From assembly GCF_014203225.1 (NCBI RefSeq), contig NZ_JACHIO010000001.1, positions 372,001-436,000 of the forward strand: a stretch of 64,000 nt of DNA. The letters run 5' to 3'. Numbering within the stretch: the first letter of the stretch is position 1; each line of letters begins with the position of its first letter. Shown here one piece after another: positions 27,390 through 37,173 of this stretch. Source of the DNA: Granulicella mallensis. Its GTDB lineage: Bacteria; Acidobacteriota; Terriglobia; Terriglobales; Acidobacteriaceae. Under the pieces are notes generated by a model, which had not been told where the DNA came from, made no database searches, and worked only from the letters and a program-made list of their open reading frames with translations. The position numbers and the translations under genes were made by a program.

Positions 27390-28445
27390 CTACACCCCGC
27401 TGAACCGCACGCCGGTCGTGCCCGCTTCGACGCGGCCAAGCTCCCAGACGCGCAACGCCGGAAAATCACCAATCGCGGCGGCCAGATCATCCTGCAAACC
27501 CGCCGGCGCAACGATCACCAGACCAACGCCCATATTGAACGTCCGGTGCATCTCCAGATCGTCGATATCGCCGAGCCTCTGCATCGTCGCGAATACAGGC
27601 TGTGGCGTCCACGTCGCACGATCAACCACCACGCCAAGCCCATCGGGAATAATGCGCGGCACGTTTTCGACCAGCCCGCCGCCGGTGATATGCGCCATCC
27701 CCTTCACCGGAATACCGGCCCCAAGAATCCTCTGGATCGGTGCAACGTAGTTGGCGTGCGGCGCAAGCAGCACATCGGCCAGCGACTTGCCGCCGAACTC
27801 TTCCGGCGTCGCATCAATGGCATAACCACCGATCTCAAAGAACAGTTTGCGTGCCAGCGAAAACCCATTGGTGTGCAGGCCGCTGGAGTTGATTGCATAG
27901 AGCACATCGCCCGCAACAATACCCGCGCCCGTCAGCAGCTTCTCGCGCTCGACAACACCCGTAACGAAGCCGACCACATCGAGATCGCCCTCCGCGTAGA
28001 CCGCGGGCATCTCGGCGGTCTCGCCGCCCACCAGCGCAATACCCGCTTCGAAGCAGGCCGCAGTCATGCCGCGCACCAACTCCTCCACAACCGCAGGGTC
28101 GGTCTTGTGCAGCCCCACATAGTCGAGAAACGTCAGAGGCTTCGCGCCCATGACAGCGATGTCGCCCGCAACAGCAGCGACGAGGTCATGGCCAAGAGCT
28201 TCATAGCGACCAGCCATCACCGTCACTTTGGTCTTGGTTCCGACGCCGTCGGTGCTCTGCACCATCACCGGCTCGGTCATGCCCTTGATCGCATCGCTCA
28301 GCGAGAACAGCGTGCCAAACGATCCGAGCCCGGTCAGCACCGCAGCCGAATGCGTGCGTGCTACATGCGACTTGATGCGTCGCACCGCCTCATTCCCGGC
28401 TTCAATGTCCACTCCAGCAGACTTGTAATCAATCTTCGCGCTCAA
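27390..28445 (-). CDS. purM: AIR synthetase PurM
   Basis: Cyclises FGAM to AIR. A 351-residue PurM/AIRS fold protein with GLGSFGTLFSL, STDGVGTKTKV (metal and phosphate loop), IALVGGETAEMP and HITGGGLVENVPR. The start is a TTG at 28445, supported by GAGGAG 5 bases upstream. It follows purL after a 99-base gap, the only real gap in the operon, which holds a direct-repeat array (28474-28507). Confidence 0.95.
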   Translation of the reverse strand: MSAKIDYKSAGVDIEAGNEAVRRIKSHVARTHSAAVLTGLGSFGTLFSLSDAIKGMTEPVMVQSTDGVGTKTKVTVMAGRYEALGHDLVAAVAGDIAVMGAKPLTFLDYVGLHKTDPAVVEELVRGMTAACFEAGIALVGGETAEMPAVYAEGDLDVVGFVTGVVEREKLLTGAGIVAGDVLYAINSSGLHTNGFSLARKLFFEIGGYAIDATPEEFGGKSLADVLLAPHANYVAPIQRILGAGIPVKGMAHITGGGLVENVPRIIPDGLGVVVDRATWTPQPVFATMQRLGDIDDLEMHRTFNMGVGLVIVAPAGLQDDLAAAIGDFPALRVWELGRVEAGTTGVRFSGV

Positions 28446-28473
28446 GCTCTCTCCTCAATTCTGGCCTGTTCTT

Positions 28474-28507
28474 CCTCGTAGCTCTAAACCTCAAAGCTCG
28501 TAGCTCA
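28474..28507. repeat. 34-bp micro-tandem array in the purL-purM gap
   Basis: Three imperfect TAGCTC/AAGCTC-centred units lie within 34 bases. The segment matches the array at 50188-50221 over its full length at 28 of 34 positions. Both arrays precede the ribosome binding site of a minus-strand gene. Confidence 0.7.
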
Positions 28508-28544
28508 CAGGAACCGCTCTCTTACATACCCGCCGGACTCGTTA

Positions 28545-31500
28545 CTACCGAACCCATCGACGAGCATTGTCAAACATACGTTGCCAGGGACTATGCCGCA
28601 ATTTCCGTGTCCAGGAGTGCTGCAGCCCCAGCGCGACGCGCTCGGGATGAGGCATCAGGATCAGCGCGCGGCCATCGGCGCTGCTCAATCCTGCGACACC
28701 CTGCGCCGAACCGTTGGGGTTCAGCGGATAGCTCTCCGTCACAGCGCCATAGGTGTCGATGTAACGCAGGGCTGTTAAATCCCCGCCCGAGCCAGCATAG
28801 CCCTCGCCATGTGCCACCACGATAGGAATCTTCGACCCCACCATGCCGCTGAAGAACAGCGAAGGCGTGTCCTGAATCTCGACCATGGAGACCCGCGCCT
28901 CAAAGCGTGCGGACACATTGCGCTCGAAGTGCGGCCAGTCCGACGCCCCCGGAATAATATCGCGCAGTTGCGCCATCATCTGGCAGCCATTGCAGACGCC
29001 CAGCGAGAAAGTATCCTCGCGATGGAAGAAGTCCGTGAACTGATCCTTCAGACGATCGTTGAACAGAATCGTCTTCGCCCAGCCGCTTCCCGCTCCCAGC
29101 ACATCGCCGTAGGAGAACCCGCCACAAGCTGCAAGGCCGCTGAAATCCTTCAACTCCGCGCGACCGGCCAGCAGATCGCTCATGTGCACATCGACCGCAG
29201 TAAAGCCAGCGCGGTCGAAGGCCGCTGCCATCTCCACCTGCCCGTTCACGCCCTGCTCGCGCAGAATCGCCACCCGAGGTCGCTCGCTATGGAAGAACGG
29301 CGCGCTGACACGCTCTGCCAGTTCAAACGGCACACTCACCGACAGCCCTGGACGCTCCGCATCGTCAAGCAGCGCAAACTCCTGAGCGGCGCACTCCGGA
29401 TTGTCCCGCAGCGATTGAATATGAAAGCTCGTCTCCGCCCACATCTTCTGCAGCGCGGTGCGCGTGTTGCGATAGACCACCTGTCCGTCATGGCGGAACA
29501 CAATCTCGTTCCCGGCAACGCCATGACCAATCGCCTGCGCGGCAAGTCCCGCATCCGTCAGAGAGTCGAGCACGGCAGAAGCATCAGCACTGGCAACCTG
29601 AATCACAGCCCCGAGCTCTTCACTGAACAAGGCACCGAGATCGGCCTGAGCAAGATCGATCGCCAGCCCCATGTGCCCGGCAAAGGCCATCTCCACCAGC
29701 GTGACGAAGAGGCCGCCATCGCTGCGGTCGTGATACGCCAGCAGCTTCTGCTCGCTGTTGAGCTTCTGGATCGCCTCAAAGAAGGCCTTGAGCACTGAGG
29801 GTTGCGGCGCATCGGGTGTCTCATCGCCCACCTGGCCGTATACCTGTGCAAGACACGACCCACCCAGACGATTCCAGCCTGCGGCAAGATCGATCAGGAT
29901 CAGCGTGGCATCGCCCGTCTGCAACTGCGGCGTCAGCGTCCGGCGCACATCGCTCACTGGCGCAAAGCCCGAGACGATCAGCGACAGCGGCGACACCACG
30001 GACTTCTCCGCCTCGCCCTCGCGCCACTTCGTCTTCATCGACATCGAGTCCTTGCCCACGGGAATCGTCATCCCCAGCGCAGGGCAGAACTCCATGCCGA
30101 CAGCATGCACCGCGTCGAAGAGCTTCTGATCTTCGTTCCCCTGCCCTGCAGCCGCCATCCAGTTGGCTGAAAGCTTGATGTCCGAAAGCTTGTCGATGGC
30201 CGCGCCTGCCATGTTGGTGATGACCTCACCTACCGCCATGCGCGCCGAAGCCGCGGCATCGATCACCGCCAGCGGCGTACGCTCGCCCACGGCCATCGCC
30301 TCACCGGTCGTCGTGTCGTAAGAAGTGATCGTCACAGCACAGTCAGCCACCGGAACCTGCCACGGGCCAACCATCTGGTCCTGCACCACCATGCCGCCGA
30401 CGCTGCGATCGCCAATCGTAATCAGGAACGACTTCGATGCAATCGCAGGCAGACGCAACAGGCGCTCCACCGCAGCCTCGACCGTCACGCCCGAAAGCTC
30501 CAGCGGTGTTGCCTTCAAGTCCGTGCGGGTAAATGCGCGTTCCATCTTCGGCGGCTTGCCGAAGAGCACCTGCAAGGGCAGGTCGATAGGCTTCTCCGCT
30601 CCATCGCTCAGCGTCAGGTGCGGTTCCTGCTCCGCATAACCGATGACTCCAAACGGGCAGCGCTCACGCACACAGATCGCTTCAAAGGCCGCCAGGTTCT
30701 CCGGCGCAATCGCCAGCACATAGCGCTCCTGCGCTTCGTTGCACCAGGTCTCCAGCGGGCTCAAGCCCGCCTCGCCGCGCGGAATCGCATTCAGGTCGAA
30801 CGTGCCGCCGCAGCCGCCATCCTTGATCAACTCCGGGAAGGCATTCGACAGACCGCCCGCGCCGACATCGTGGATAAACGCAATTGGATTGCCCTCGCCA
30901 TACTGCCAGCAGCGGTCGATGACCTCCTGCGCGCGGCGCTCCATCTCCGCGTTGTCGCGCTGCACCGAGGCAAAATCCAGCTCCGTATTGCCGTTCCCCG
31001 CACTGCTCGAAGCCGCTCCACCGCCGAGGCCGATCAACATCGCCGGGCCGCCGAGAACCACCAGCGCATAGCCGGGCTTCATCGCACCCTTTTCGACGTG
31101 CTCCGCGCGAATATTGCCCAGTCCGCCCGCGAGCATGATCGGCTTGTGATATCCCCAGGCCTGACCGACGCTCTCGTTATTCCTCTGCTCAAACGTCCTG
31201 AAGTAGCCGCACAGATTAGGCCGGCCAAACTCATCGTTGAAGGCCGCTGCACCCAGAGGTCCTTCGATCATGATGTCCAGCGGCGACGCGATATGCGCGG
31301 GACGGCCAAACGGCTGCTCCCACGGCTGCGGGGCCTGTGGTAGGTTGAGATTCGAGACCGTAAATCCACTCAACCCGGCCTTCGGCTTTGCGCCACGCCC
31401 TGTTGCACCCTCATCACGAATCTCACCGCCCGAGCCAGTCGCAGCACCCGGCCACGGCGAGATCGCCGTCGGATGGTTGTGTGTCTCAACCTTCAGCAGG

Positions 31501-32393
31501 ATGTGAATGTCTTCGTCGTGATAGCCATACGCATTCCCTGTTGGCTCGGGGAAGAAGCGGCCGCCCCGCGACCCGCGAATCACCGCGGCATTGTCGCGAT
31601 AGGCCGAGAGTACGTTATCGCCGGAGACCTCATTCGTATTGCGAATCATCTGGAACAGCGAGCGCGGCTGCTTCACGCCGTCGACGGTCCAGGTCGCATT
31701 GAAGATCTTGTGGCGGCAGTGCTCGCTGTTCGCCTGCGCGAACATGTACAGCTCAACGTCGGTCGGGTTGCGGCCCAGCTTTTTGAACTCTGCAACGAGA
31801 TAATCGATCTCATCCGCAGCCAATGACAGGCCAAGCTCGCGATCCGCTGCCGCAATCGCTACAGCGCCCTGTCCCAGCACATCGATATGCGCCAGTTGCT
31901 TCTGCTGCCGTGGCGCAAACAGTGCCTGCAACTCTTCGGCACTCTTGAAGAAGACGCTCTCCGTCATGCGATCGTGCAGCGCACCGGCCAGCGCCTGCAC
32001 GTCGTGGGCGCCGGCAATATGCACCACACGCGCGCGTTCGATCCGCTCGATATTGCCGAAGCCCGTATTGTGCAGGATATCGGTGGCCTTGCTCGACCAC
32101 GGCGACTGCGTTCCCATGCGCGGAGCAATCCAGACGCTCGCCCCGGAACGAGTCTCATCGCCCGGCCCCAGCAGCTCGGCAAGCCGAGCCTCGTCGATCT
32201 CGCCCTCGCGAACGAGCAGCATGTAGAGATACGACGCCGTGACCGCCGACACCCCCGCGTCGAGCGCGCGCAGGCGCTCTGCGAGCCGTTCGGCCTCGAA
32301 CAGCGTCAGTGCCCCCGGACCGGGCAGCAGACGCACCGAGGCCTGGCGGCTAGAGTCGGGAAGAGAGGTTTCTGGTGATGTGGCTGGCGACAT
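28545..32393 (-). CDS. purL: FGAM synthetase PurL, large single-chain form
   Basis: The 1282-residue enzyme contains both the synthetase and glutaminase parts, which many bacteria split as PurL/PurQ/PurS. Landmarks are the N-terminal PurS-like region, [43 protein letters not shown], and a class I amidotransferase near residue 1015 onward with the Cys in GVCNGCQMM and late His in MPHPER. I start at the ATG at 32393 (MSPATSPET). That overlaps purF by 44 bases. A TTG at 32441 would lengthen the overlap. Confidence 0.95.
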   Translation of the reverse strand: MSPATSPETSLPDSSRQASVRLLPGPGALTLFEAERLAERLRALDAGVSAVTASYLYMLLVREGEIDEARLAELLGPGDETRSGASVWIAPRMGTQSPWSSKATDILHNTGFGNIERIERARVVHIAGAHDVQALAGALHDRMTESVFFKSAEELQALFAPRQQKQLAHIDVLGQGAVAIAAADRELGLSLAADEIDYLVAEFKKLGRNPTDVELYMFAQANSEHCRHKIFNATWTVDGVKQPRSLFQMIRNTNEVSGDNVLSAYRDNAAVIRGSRGGRFFPEPTGNAYGYHDEDIHILLKVETHNHPTAISPWPGAATGSGGEIRDEGATGRGAKPKAGLSGFTVSNLNLPQAPQPWEQPFGRPAHIASPLDIMIEGPLGAAAFNDEFGRPNLCGYFRTFEQRNNESVGQAWGYHKPIMLAGGLGNIRAEHVEKGAMKPGYALVVLGGPAMLIGLGGGAASSSAGNGNTELDFASVQRDNAEMERRAQEVIDRCWQYGEGNPIAFIHDVGAGGLSNAFPELIKDGGCGGTFDLNAIPRGEAGLSPLETWCNEAQERYVLAIAPENLAAFEAICVRERCPFGVIGYAEQEPHLTLSDGAEKPIDLPLQVLFGKPPKMERAFTRTDLKATPLELSGVTVEAAVERLLRLPAIASKSFLITIGDRSVGGMVVQDQMVGPWQVPVADCAVTITSYDTTTGEAMAVGERTPLAVIDAAASARMAVGEVITNMAGAAIDKLSDIKLSANWMAAAGQGNEDQKLFDAVHAVGMEFCPALGMTIPVGKDSMSMKTKWREGEAEKSVVSPLSLIVSGFAPVSDVRRTLTPQLQTGDATLILIDLAAGWNRLGGSCLAQVYGQVGDETPDAPQPSVLKAFFEAIQKLNSEQKLLAYHDRSDGGLFVTLVEMAFAGHMGLAIDLAQADLGALFSEELGAVIQVASADASAVLDSLTDAGLAAQAIGHGVAGNEIVFRHDGQVVYRNTRTALQKMWAETSFHIQSLRDNPECAAQEFALLDDAERPGLSVSVPFELAERVSAPFFHSERPRVAILREQGVNGQVEMAAAFDRAGFTAVDVHMSDLLAGRAELKDFSGLAACGGFSYGDVLGAGSGWAKTILFNDRLKDQFTDFFHREDTFSLGVCNGCQMMAQLRDIIPGASDWPHFERNVSARFEARVSMVEIQDTPSLFFSGMVGSKIPIVVAHGEGYAGSGGDLTALRYIDTYGAVTESYPLNPNGSAQGVAGLSSADGRALILMPHPERVALGLQHSWTRKLRHSPWQRMFDNARRWVR

Positions 32394-33861
32394 CTTCTGT
32401 ATGTTTAGCGGCGTCGTTACGTTGTTTTTCAAGTGTGGCAAGATACTCTTCTGTGACGTCTCCCGTCACATAATTTCCATCGAAGACCGAGGTATCGAAG
32501 TGCGTCAGATCGGGCGCAGCTTCGGTGATCGAATCCTTCAGGTCTTCCAGATCCTGGAAGATAAGCTCATCGGCGCCAATGTCTTTCGCCAACTGCTGCA
32601 CGGTCTTGCCGGTAGCTACCAGCTCGGAGCGTGCCGGCATATCGATGCCGTAGACGTTGGGATAGCGCACCGGCGGTGCAGCCGAGCAGACATAAACATT
32701 CTTGGCGCCCTGCTCGCGGGTCATCGCGACGATCTCGCGGATCGTCGTTCCGCGCACAATGGAATCGTCCACCAGCATCACGTTCTTGCCTTGAAATGCC
32801 TGCGGAATCGGGTTCAGCTTGCGGCGAATCGACTGCTTGCGCTGCGCCTGCCCCGGCATGATGAAGGTGCGTCCGACATAGCGGTTCCGCACAAAGGCAT
32901 CACGGTAAGGGATATTGAGCCGCGTTGCGATCTCCTGCGCCGCAATGCGGCTGGTCGAGGGGATCGGGATGATGACGTCGATCGGTAGATGCGACCACTC
33001 GCGCTTGATCTTCTCTGCCAGCTTGATGCCCATGTTGATGCGGCACTGATACACCGAAGCGCCATCCATCGTGGAATCGGGCCGTGCCAGGTACACGTAC
33101 TCGAACAGGCAGGGAGCTTTCTCGTGTGCCTGCAAACTCACATGGTTAAAGAGTTCGCCATTGTGGTCGATAAAGATCACTTCGCCGGGGGCAAGGTCAT
33201 GCTCCAGCTTGAAGCCGCTGACCTGGAGAGCCACACTCTCCGAAGCGATCATGTACTCGGTCTTGCCGCCTTCCTGGCGGGTGCCGAAGACCAGCGGCCG
33301 AATGCCGTTCAGATCGCGAAATGCCACCATGCCAACGCCCGCGATCATCGCAACGACGGCGTAGCCACCCTTACATCGGCGGTGTACCTCTTCCACGGCG
33401 GCAAAGATGTCGAACTCATTGGGCTTCACCGCGCCACGCCGCGCCATGGCGTGGGCGAAGACGTTCAGCATCACCTCGGAGTCGGAGCTTGTGTTCAGAT
33501 GGCGCATGTCCGTTTCGAACAGGCTCTGAACGATATCGGCGACATTGGTGAGATTGCCGTTATGCGCAAAGACGATGCCGTACGGCGAATTCACATAAAA
33601 GGGCTGGGCCTCGGCCACCGACGCACAACCGGCGGTCGGATACCGCACATGACCAATGCCGATGTTTCCCAGAAGCCGGGCCATATTGCCGGCATCGAAG
33701 ACCTCGGTAATCAGGCCATTGCCCTTTTCGAGATAGAAACGCTCATCAAAATAGGTAGCAATACCCGCAGCATCCTGCCCACGGTGTTGCAGCATGGACA
33801 GAGAATCGAAGATAACCTGACTAACCGGATTGTGCCCAAAGACACCAACAATACCGCACAT
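32350..33861 (-). CDS. purF: Amidophosphoribosyltransferase PurF
   Basis: First committed step of purine synthesis and first gene of the operon. It has 503 residues from the ATG at 33861, so the N-terminal nucleophile is Cys2 ([10 protein letters not shown]) after Met removal. The Ntn glutaminase part has [12 protein letters not shown] and the PRTase part has [13 protein letters not shown]. No Fe-S Cys set is evident. The upstream gap (33862-33963) must hold the operon promoter; I see no clear hexamers or operator there. Confidence 0.96.
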   Translation of the reverse strand: MCGIVGVFGHNPVSQVIFDSLSMLQHRGQDAAGIATYFDERFYLEKGNGLITEVFDAGNMARLLGNIGIGHVRYPTAGCASVAEAQPFYVNSPYGIVFAHNGNLTNVADIVQSLFETDMRHLNTSSDSEVMLNVFAHAMARRGAVKPNEFDIFAAVEEVHRRCKGGYAVVAMIAGVGMVAFRDLNGIRPLVFGTRQEGGKTEYMIASESVALQVSGFKLEHDLAPGEVIFIDHNGELFNHVSLQAHEKAPCLFEYVYLARPDSTMDGASVYQCRINMGIKLAEKIKREWSHLPIDVIIPIPSTSRIAAQEIATRLNIPYRDAFVRNRYVGRTFIMPGQAQRKQSIRRKLNPIPQAFQGKNVMLVDDSIVRGTTIREIVAMTREQGAKNVYVCSAAPPVRYPNVYGIDMPARSELVATGKTVQQLAKDIGADELIFQDLEDLKDSITEAAPDLTHFDTSVFDGNYVTGDVTEEYLATLEKQRNDAAKHTEDVASHITRNLSSRL

Positions 33862-33963
33862 TACTCTTAGTTTACGGCAGGATGACATTTGGCGCTGGCA
33901 GCCCTGTGAGTAAGGGCTTACAGGCAAAAGCAATCATTCACAAGACACGGGTCCGGAGGCACT

Positions 33964-34225
33964 TGCTGTTGCCTTTCTGGCTATCATTCCCGAAGGGAAT
34001 CTGCTTCTGCTCTTGTTGTTGTTTTTCTGGTTGTCCTTCCGAGCGTAGCGAACCTGCTGTCTCCCGCTTTTTTGCCGTTGATGTCACAAAGATTACGTTC
34101 CGGCGTAAATGACGCTTCAGTTCTGACTTATATGTTTCCGGGCGATACGAACAAAGAACGGGAGACAGCAGGTTCGCTCCCCTTCATCTGCGCTCAGGGT
34201 CGGAATGACAACCAGAAAAGCAAAG
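33964..34225. repeat. Family B palindromic element, copy B1, with duplicated left arm
   Basis: The left arm (TTTCTGGTTGTCCTTCCGAG to GAACCTGCTGTCTCCCG) and the right arm (CGGGAGACAGCAGGTTC to CGGAATGACAACCAGAAAAG) are inverted. A second degraded left arm starts near 33972 (CTTTCTGGCTATCATTCC). The element lies between the purF start and the DsbA-like gene end. About 80 bases of unrelated, more AT-rich sequence form the centre. The 442-base gap holds this element, a terminator at 34248 and the purF leader. Confidence 0.85.
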
Positions 34226-34247
34226 ACGACTTATGCCTGTTAAAAGC

Positions 34248-34293
34248 AAAAACCCCATCCCCGCCGCGCAAACCGCGCGTCGAGAACGGGGTT
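34248..34293 (-). terminator. Terminator of the DsbA-like gene (family C hairpin)
   Basis: On the minus strand AACCCC(G) pairs with GGGGTT, and the inner GACGCGCGG pairs with a GCGCGGC-type arm, followed by TTTTTGC. It lies 10 bases after the stop of the 34304-35335 gene. Core sequence and order (CTCGACGCGCG, T-run, GCGCGGC-GGG-TGGGG) match one arm of the family C element at 22728-22956. Confidence 0.75.
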
Positions 34294-34303
34294 TCCAGGC
34301 TCT

Positions 34304-35335
34304 CTACTTCAAGGTCGAAAGCGTAGGCTGCAGGTGCACGACGACCCCGTCCAGCCCAGCCTGATGCGCAATGATCTTCTTCAGCGTCTCGTACGGGATG
34401 CCCGCAACAGGAAGCAGATGACCGTTCACCGCAAGAATCGGCGTCTGGTCGACACCAACATCCGTACCCAGCTTCTGGGAGGCCTTGACGGCATCCTTGA
34501 TCGCCGGAGTCTCCGCGCAGGCAGCCGCCGCCGCAGGATCTCCGCCAGCCTTCGTGACAGCAGCGCTCAACGTGGCATCAGCACGCTCAGGAGTCAGCCC
34601 GTCCTGCATGTCGAAGACGGTCTGTGCATAGGTAAAGAACGCGCTATCGCCCTTGGCCTTGCGTACGCACTCGCCTTCAGCCGCCGCGCGGAACGCGTAG
34701 GGATGAATCTCGCTGAGGGGATAGTTCTCAAACACGATGCGCGCCTGGGGGAAGTCCTGCGCGATGTTGTCCATCGTTGCCTGGACCTCCTTGCAGTGCG
34801 GGCACTGCAGATCGGCAAACTCTACGAGCAAAAGCTCTTTGCCCGCAGCTCCGCGAGCGGGGCCATCGACACGATCCTGCAGAATCTTCCGTGTTGCGGC
34901 AAACGGCGTCGCACCGAAGTCGATCACGTTATCGGCGATCGCGTGCTTGCCGTCCGGCGTGGTGAAGAAGACAGTCTGCGTGCCTTTGCCCGGCTGCGAC
35001 TTATCCGACACAAAGACGACGACCTTGCTGACACCAGGGGCCGGCGTCGCAAGGATTGCGGCAACGCTCCAGATGCGATTCTCGTCGTAACCCCAGATCG
35101 CCTTCAGGAAGCTGTTAACCTCATCGGCAGTGGGGGTGGTTGCCGTAAAGTTCTTCGGATTTACCGGAGGAAACGGATTGGCAGGCGGCACGGCGTTCTG
35201 CGGCTTGGGAGCCTGGGGCTCTGCAGCCTGCGTTGCGGGACTAAGCTTGGGTGTGCCCGGCGCCTGCGCGAACATCGGTACTGCGATTGTCAGCAGCGCC
35301 AGACCGGCTGCCGTTGCGAGGGTGCTGTTCTTCAC
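34304..35335 (-). CDS. Exported DsbA-like thioredoxin-fold protein
   Basis: A 343-residue periplasmic protein. The signal peptide is about 23 residues (cleavage near MFAQA), followed by a Pro-rich stretch to about residue 60 and an unassigned alpha/beta domain (about 65-150). A Thioredoxin_4/DsbA domain has FADLQCPHCKEV (C178-P-H-C181) and the cis-Pro in DQTPILAVNG. The fused N-terminal domain may bind a specific substrate. It probably depends on a DsbD or DsbB partner, and a DsbD homologue is encoded at 20.5 kb. A terminator follows immediately. Confidence 0.87.
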   Translation of the reverse strand: MKNSTLATAAGLALLTIAVPMFAQAPGTPKLSPATQAAEPQAPKPQNAVPPANPFPPVNPKNFTATTPTADEVNSFLKAIWGYDENRIWSVAAILATPAPGVSKVVVFVSDKSQPGKGTQTVFFTTPDGKHAIADNVIDFGATPFAATRKILQDRVDGPARGAAGKELLLVEFADLQCPHCKEVQATMDNIAQDFPQARIVFENYPLSEIHPYAFRAAAEGECVRKAKGDSAFFTYAQTVFDMQDGLTPERADATLSAAVTKAGGDPAAAAACAETPAIKDAVKASQKLGTDVGVDQTPILAVNGHLLPVAGIPYETLKKIIAHQAGLDGVVVHLQPTLSTLK

Positions 35336-35446
35336 GTCTTTCCGTCTCCTGGCTTCAGCGGTCTCCGCCTCAGCCGTTTATTTCTTTCAGATTTTGTCGA
35401 GCTTTTCCATTAGGGCCTGTTTGAACCATTAGACCCCGGTTGAACT

Positions 35447-37144
35447 TCAGACTTCGCGTTTTGCGGCGATGGGAAAGCGTCTCCCCATGCCAAAGGACTT
35501 CTTGGAGACCTTGAGCACCGGCGCAGCCTGCTGCCGTTTGTACTCACTGCGCTCCACCAACTGGATCACCGAGCGCACCAGGTTCGCATCAACACCCTGC
35601 GTTGCCGCAATCTCTTCGGCCGAGACATAGTCCTCAATGTATGCCCTCAGGATCGGATCGAGCACCTCGTAAGGCGGCAGAGAGTCGGTATCCTTCTGCC
35701 CCGGCCGCAACTCCGCCGAGGGAGGCTTGGTCAAGGTGTCTTCCGGGATGATCTCACGCTCACGGTTGGCGTAATGGCTCAGCGCGTAGACCTCGGTCTT
35801 GTACACGTCGCCGATCACCGCAAGCGCACCAACCATATCGCCATAAAGCGTGCAATAGCCGGTCGCCATCTCACTCTTGTTGCCGGTCGTCAGCACCAGC
35901 GCTCCGGTCTTGTTCGAGAGCGCCATCAGCAGGCTGCCGCGAATGCGCGGCTGCAGATTCTCCTCCGCCAAGCCAAACGGGGTACCGGCAAAAAACGGCT
36001 GCAGCGAGTCAGAGAACTGCGTATAGATCTCGCGCACGGGCACGACCGAGAACGGAATCCCCAGGTTCTGCGCCAATTTCTCGGCATCGCTGACCGAGCC
36101 GGTGGACGAGAACTCGCTCGGCATGCCGATTCCCTGCACGTTCTCCGCACCGAGAGCCTCTACGGCAATCGCCGCGACCAGCGCCGAATCGATTCCCCCG
36201 CTCAGTCCCAGGATCGCCTTCTTGAAGCCACACTTGCGCACATAATCGCGTGTTCCGAGCACCAGCGCCTGCCAGGTAAGCGCCGTCTGGGTTGCGGCGT
36301 CCGTCTCCGGCACAGGAGCTATCCCTGCGGAAACGGCCGGAGCGCTGTCCGTATCGAAGATCACAAGGTCTTCGGCAAACCCACGCGCCTGCGCCACGAT
36401 CTCCCCGTCAGGCCCGGCGACAAACGAGTTTCCATCGAAGACCAGGCTATCGTTAGCCCCTACCTGGTTCACCAGCACGACCGTCGCATGGTGCCGCTTC
36501 GCCAGCGCGCCGATCATCCGCTGCCGGACCTCAACTTTGCCATGCCAGTAAGGAGAAGCCGAGATATTCAGGATCAGCCGCTGCCCTCCCAACGGTTGCG
36601 GCAGCACAGCCCACTGCTTCATCAGCTCTTCAACAGGGTCGACAGAATAATTGCGGCGCGGCCAGAACACCTTGTCGTTCCAGGCGTCCTCGCATACCGT
36701 GAGCGCCACAGCCTGACCTTTGACCACGGCGAGGGATTGATGGGTCGCAGGCTCAAAATAACGCTGCTCATCGAAGACGTCGTAGAACGGGAGCAGCATC
36801 TTCTGCTGCAGGCACCGGATCTCTCCCGCCTCCAGCAGCGCCGCGACGTTGCGCACATGCTTGCCGGTAGGCTGTGCAACGGACAATGCCGTCCCGCAGA
36901 GGATGGCTGGACGCCCTTCCCCCTTGGTCAACGCGGCAACCTCCGCCAGCGATGCCTCGGCGCGTTTGACGAACGATTCCTTTTCAAGGAGATCCGCGGG
37001 TGGATATCCGCAGATCGCGAGTTCCGGAAAAATCACGAGGTCGGCGCGTTCCGCAACGGCGCGCTCCGTAAACTCACGAATCTTCTGCAAATTGCCGGAG
37101 AAGTCTCCGACAGTCGGGTTGATTTGGGCCAGGGCAATCCGCAC
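35447..37144 (-). CDS. nadE: Glutamine-dependent NAD+ synthetase
   Basis: A 565-residue two-domain enzyme. The N-terminal nitrilase-type glutaminase has Glu in FPELAICGYPP, Lys in QQKMLLPFYDVF and Cys in TVCEDAW. The C-terminal synthetase has the P-loop LGLSGGIDSALVA and TTGNKSEMATGYCTLYGDM. It makes NAD+ from deamido-NAD+. A GTG at 37144 begins the usual MRIALAQINPTVGDF. It follows the exopolysaccharide transferase gene after 29 bases, probably in one transcript. Confidence 0.95.
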   Translation of the reverse strand: MRIALAQINPTVGDFSGNLQKIREFTERAVAERADLVIFPELAICGYPPADLLEKESFVKRAEASLAEVAALTKGEGRPAILCGTALSVAQPTGKHVRNVAALLEAGEIRCLQQKMLLPFYDVFDEQRYFEPATHQSLAVVKGQAVALTVCEDAWNDKVFWPRRNYSVDPVEELMKQWAVLPQPLGGQRLILNISASPYWHGKVEVRQRMIGALAKRHHATVVLVNQVGANDSLVFDGNSFVAGPDGEIVAQARGFAEDLVIFDTDSAPAVSAGIAPVPETDAATQTALTWQALVLGTRDYVRKCGFKKAILGLSGGIDSALVAAIAVEALGAENVQGIGMPSEFSSTGSVSDAEKLAQNLGIPFSVVPVREIYTQFSDSLQPFFAGTPFGLAEENLQPRIRGSLLMALSNKTGALVLTTGNKSEMATGYCTLYGDMVGALAVIGDVYKTEVYALSHYANREREIIPEDTLTKPPSAELRPGQKDTDSLPPYEVLDPILRAYIEDYVSAEEIAATQGVDANLVRSVIQLVERSEYKRQQAAPVLKVSKKSFGMGRRFPIAAKREV

Positions 37145-37173
37145 AGAATCAGTCTATCGCGGCCCGGGGTTCC

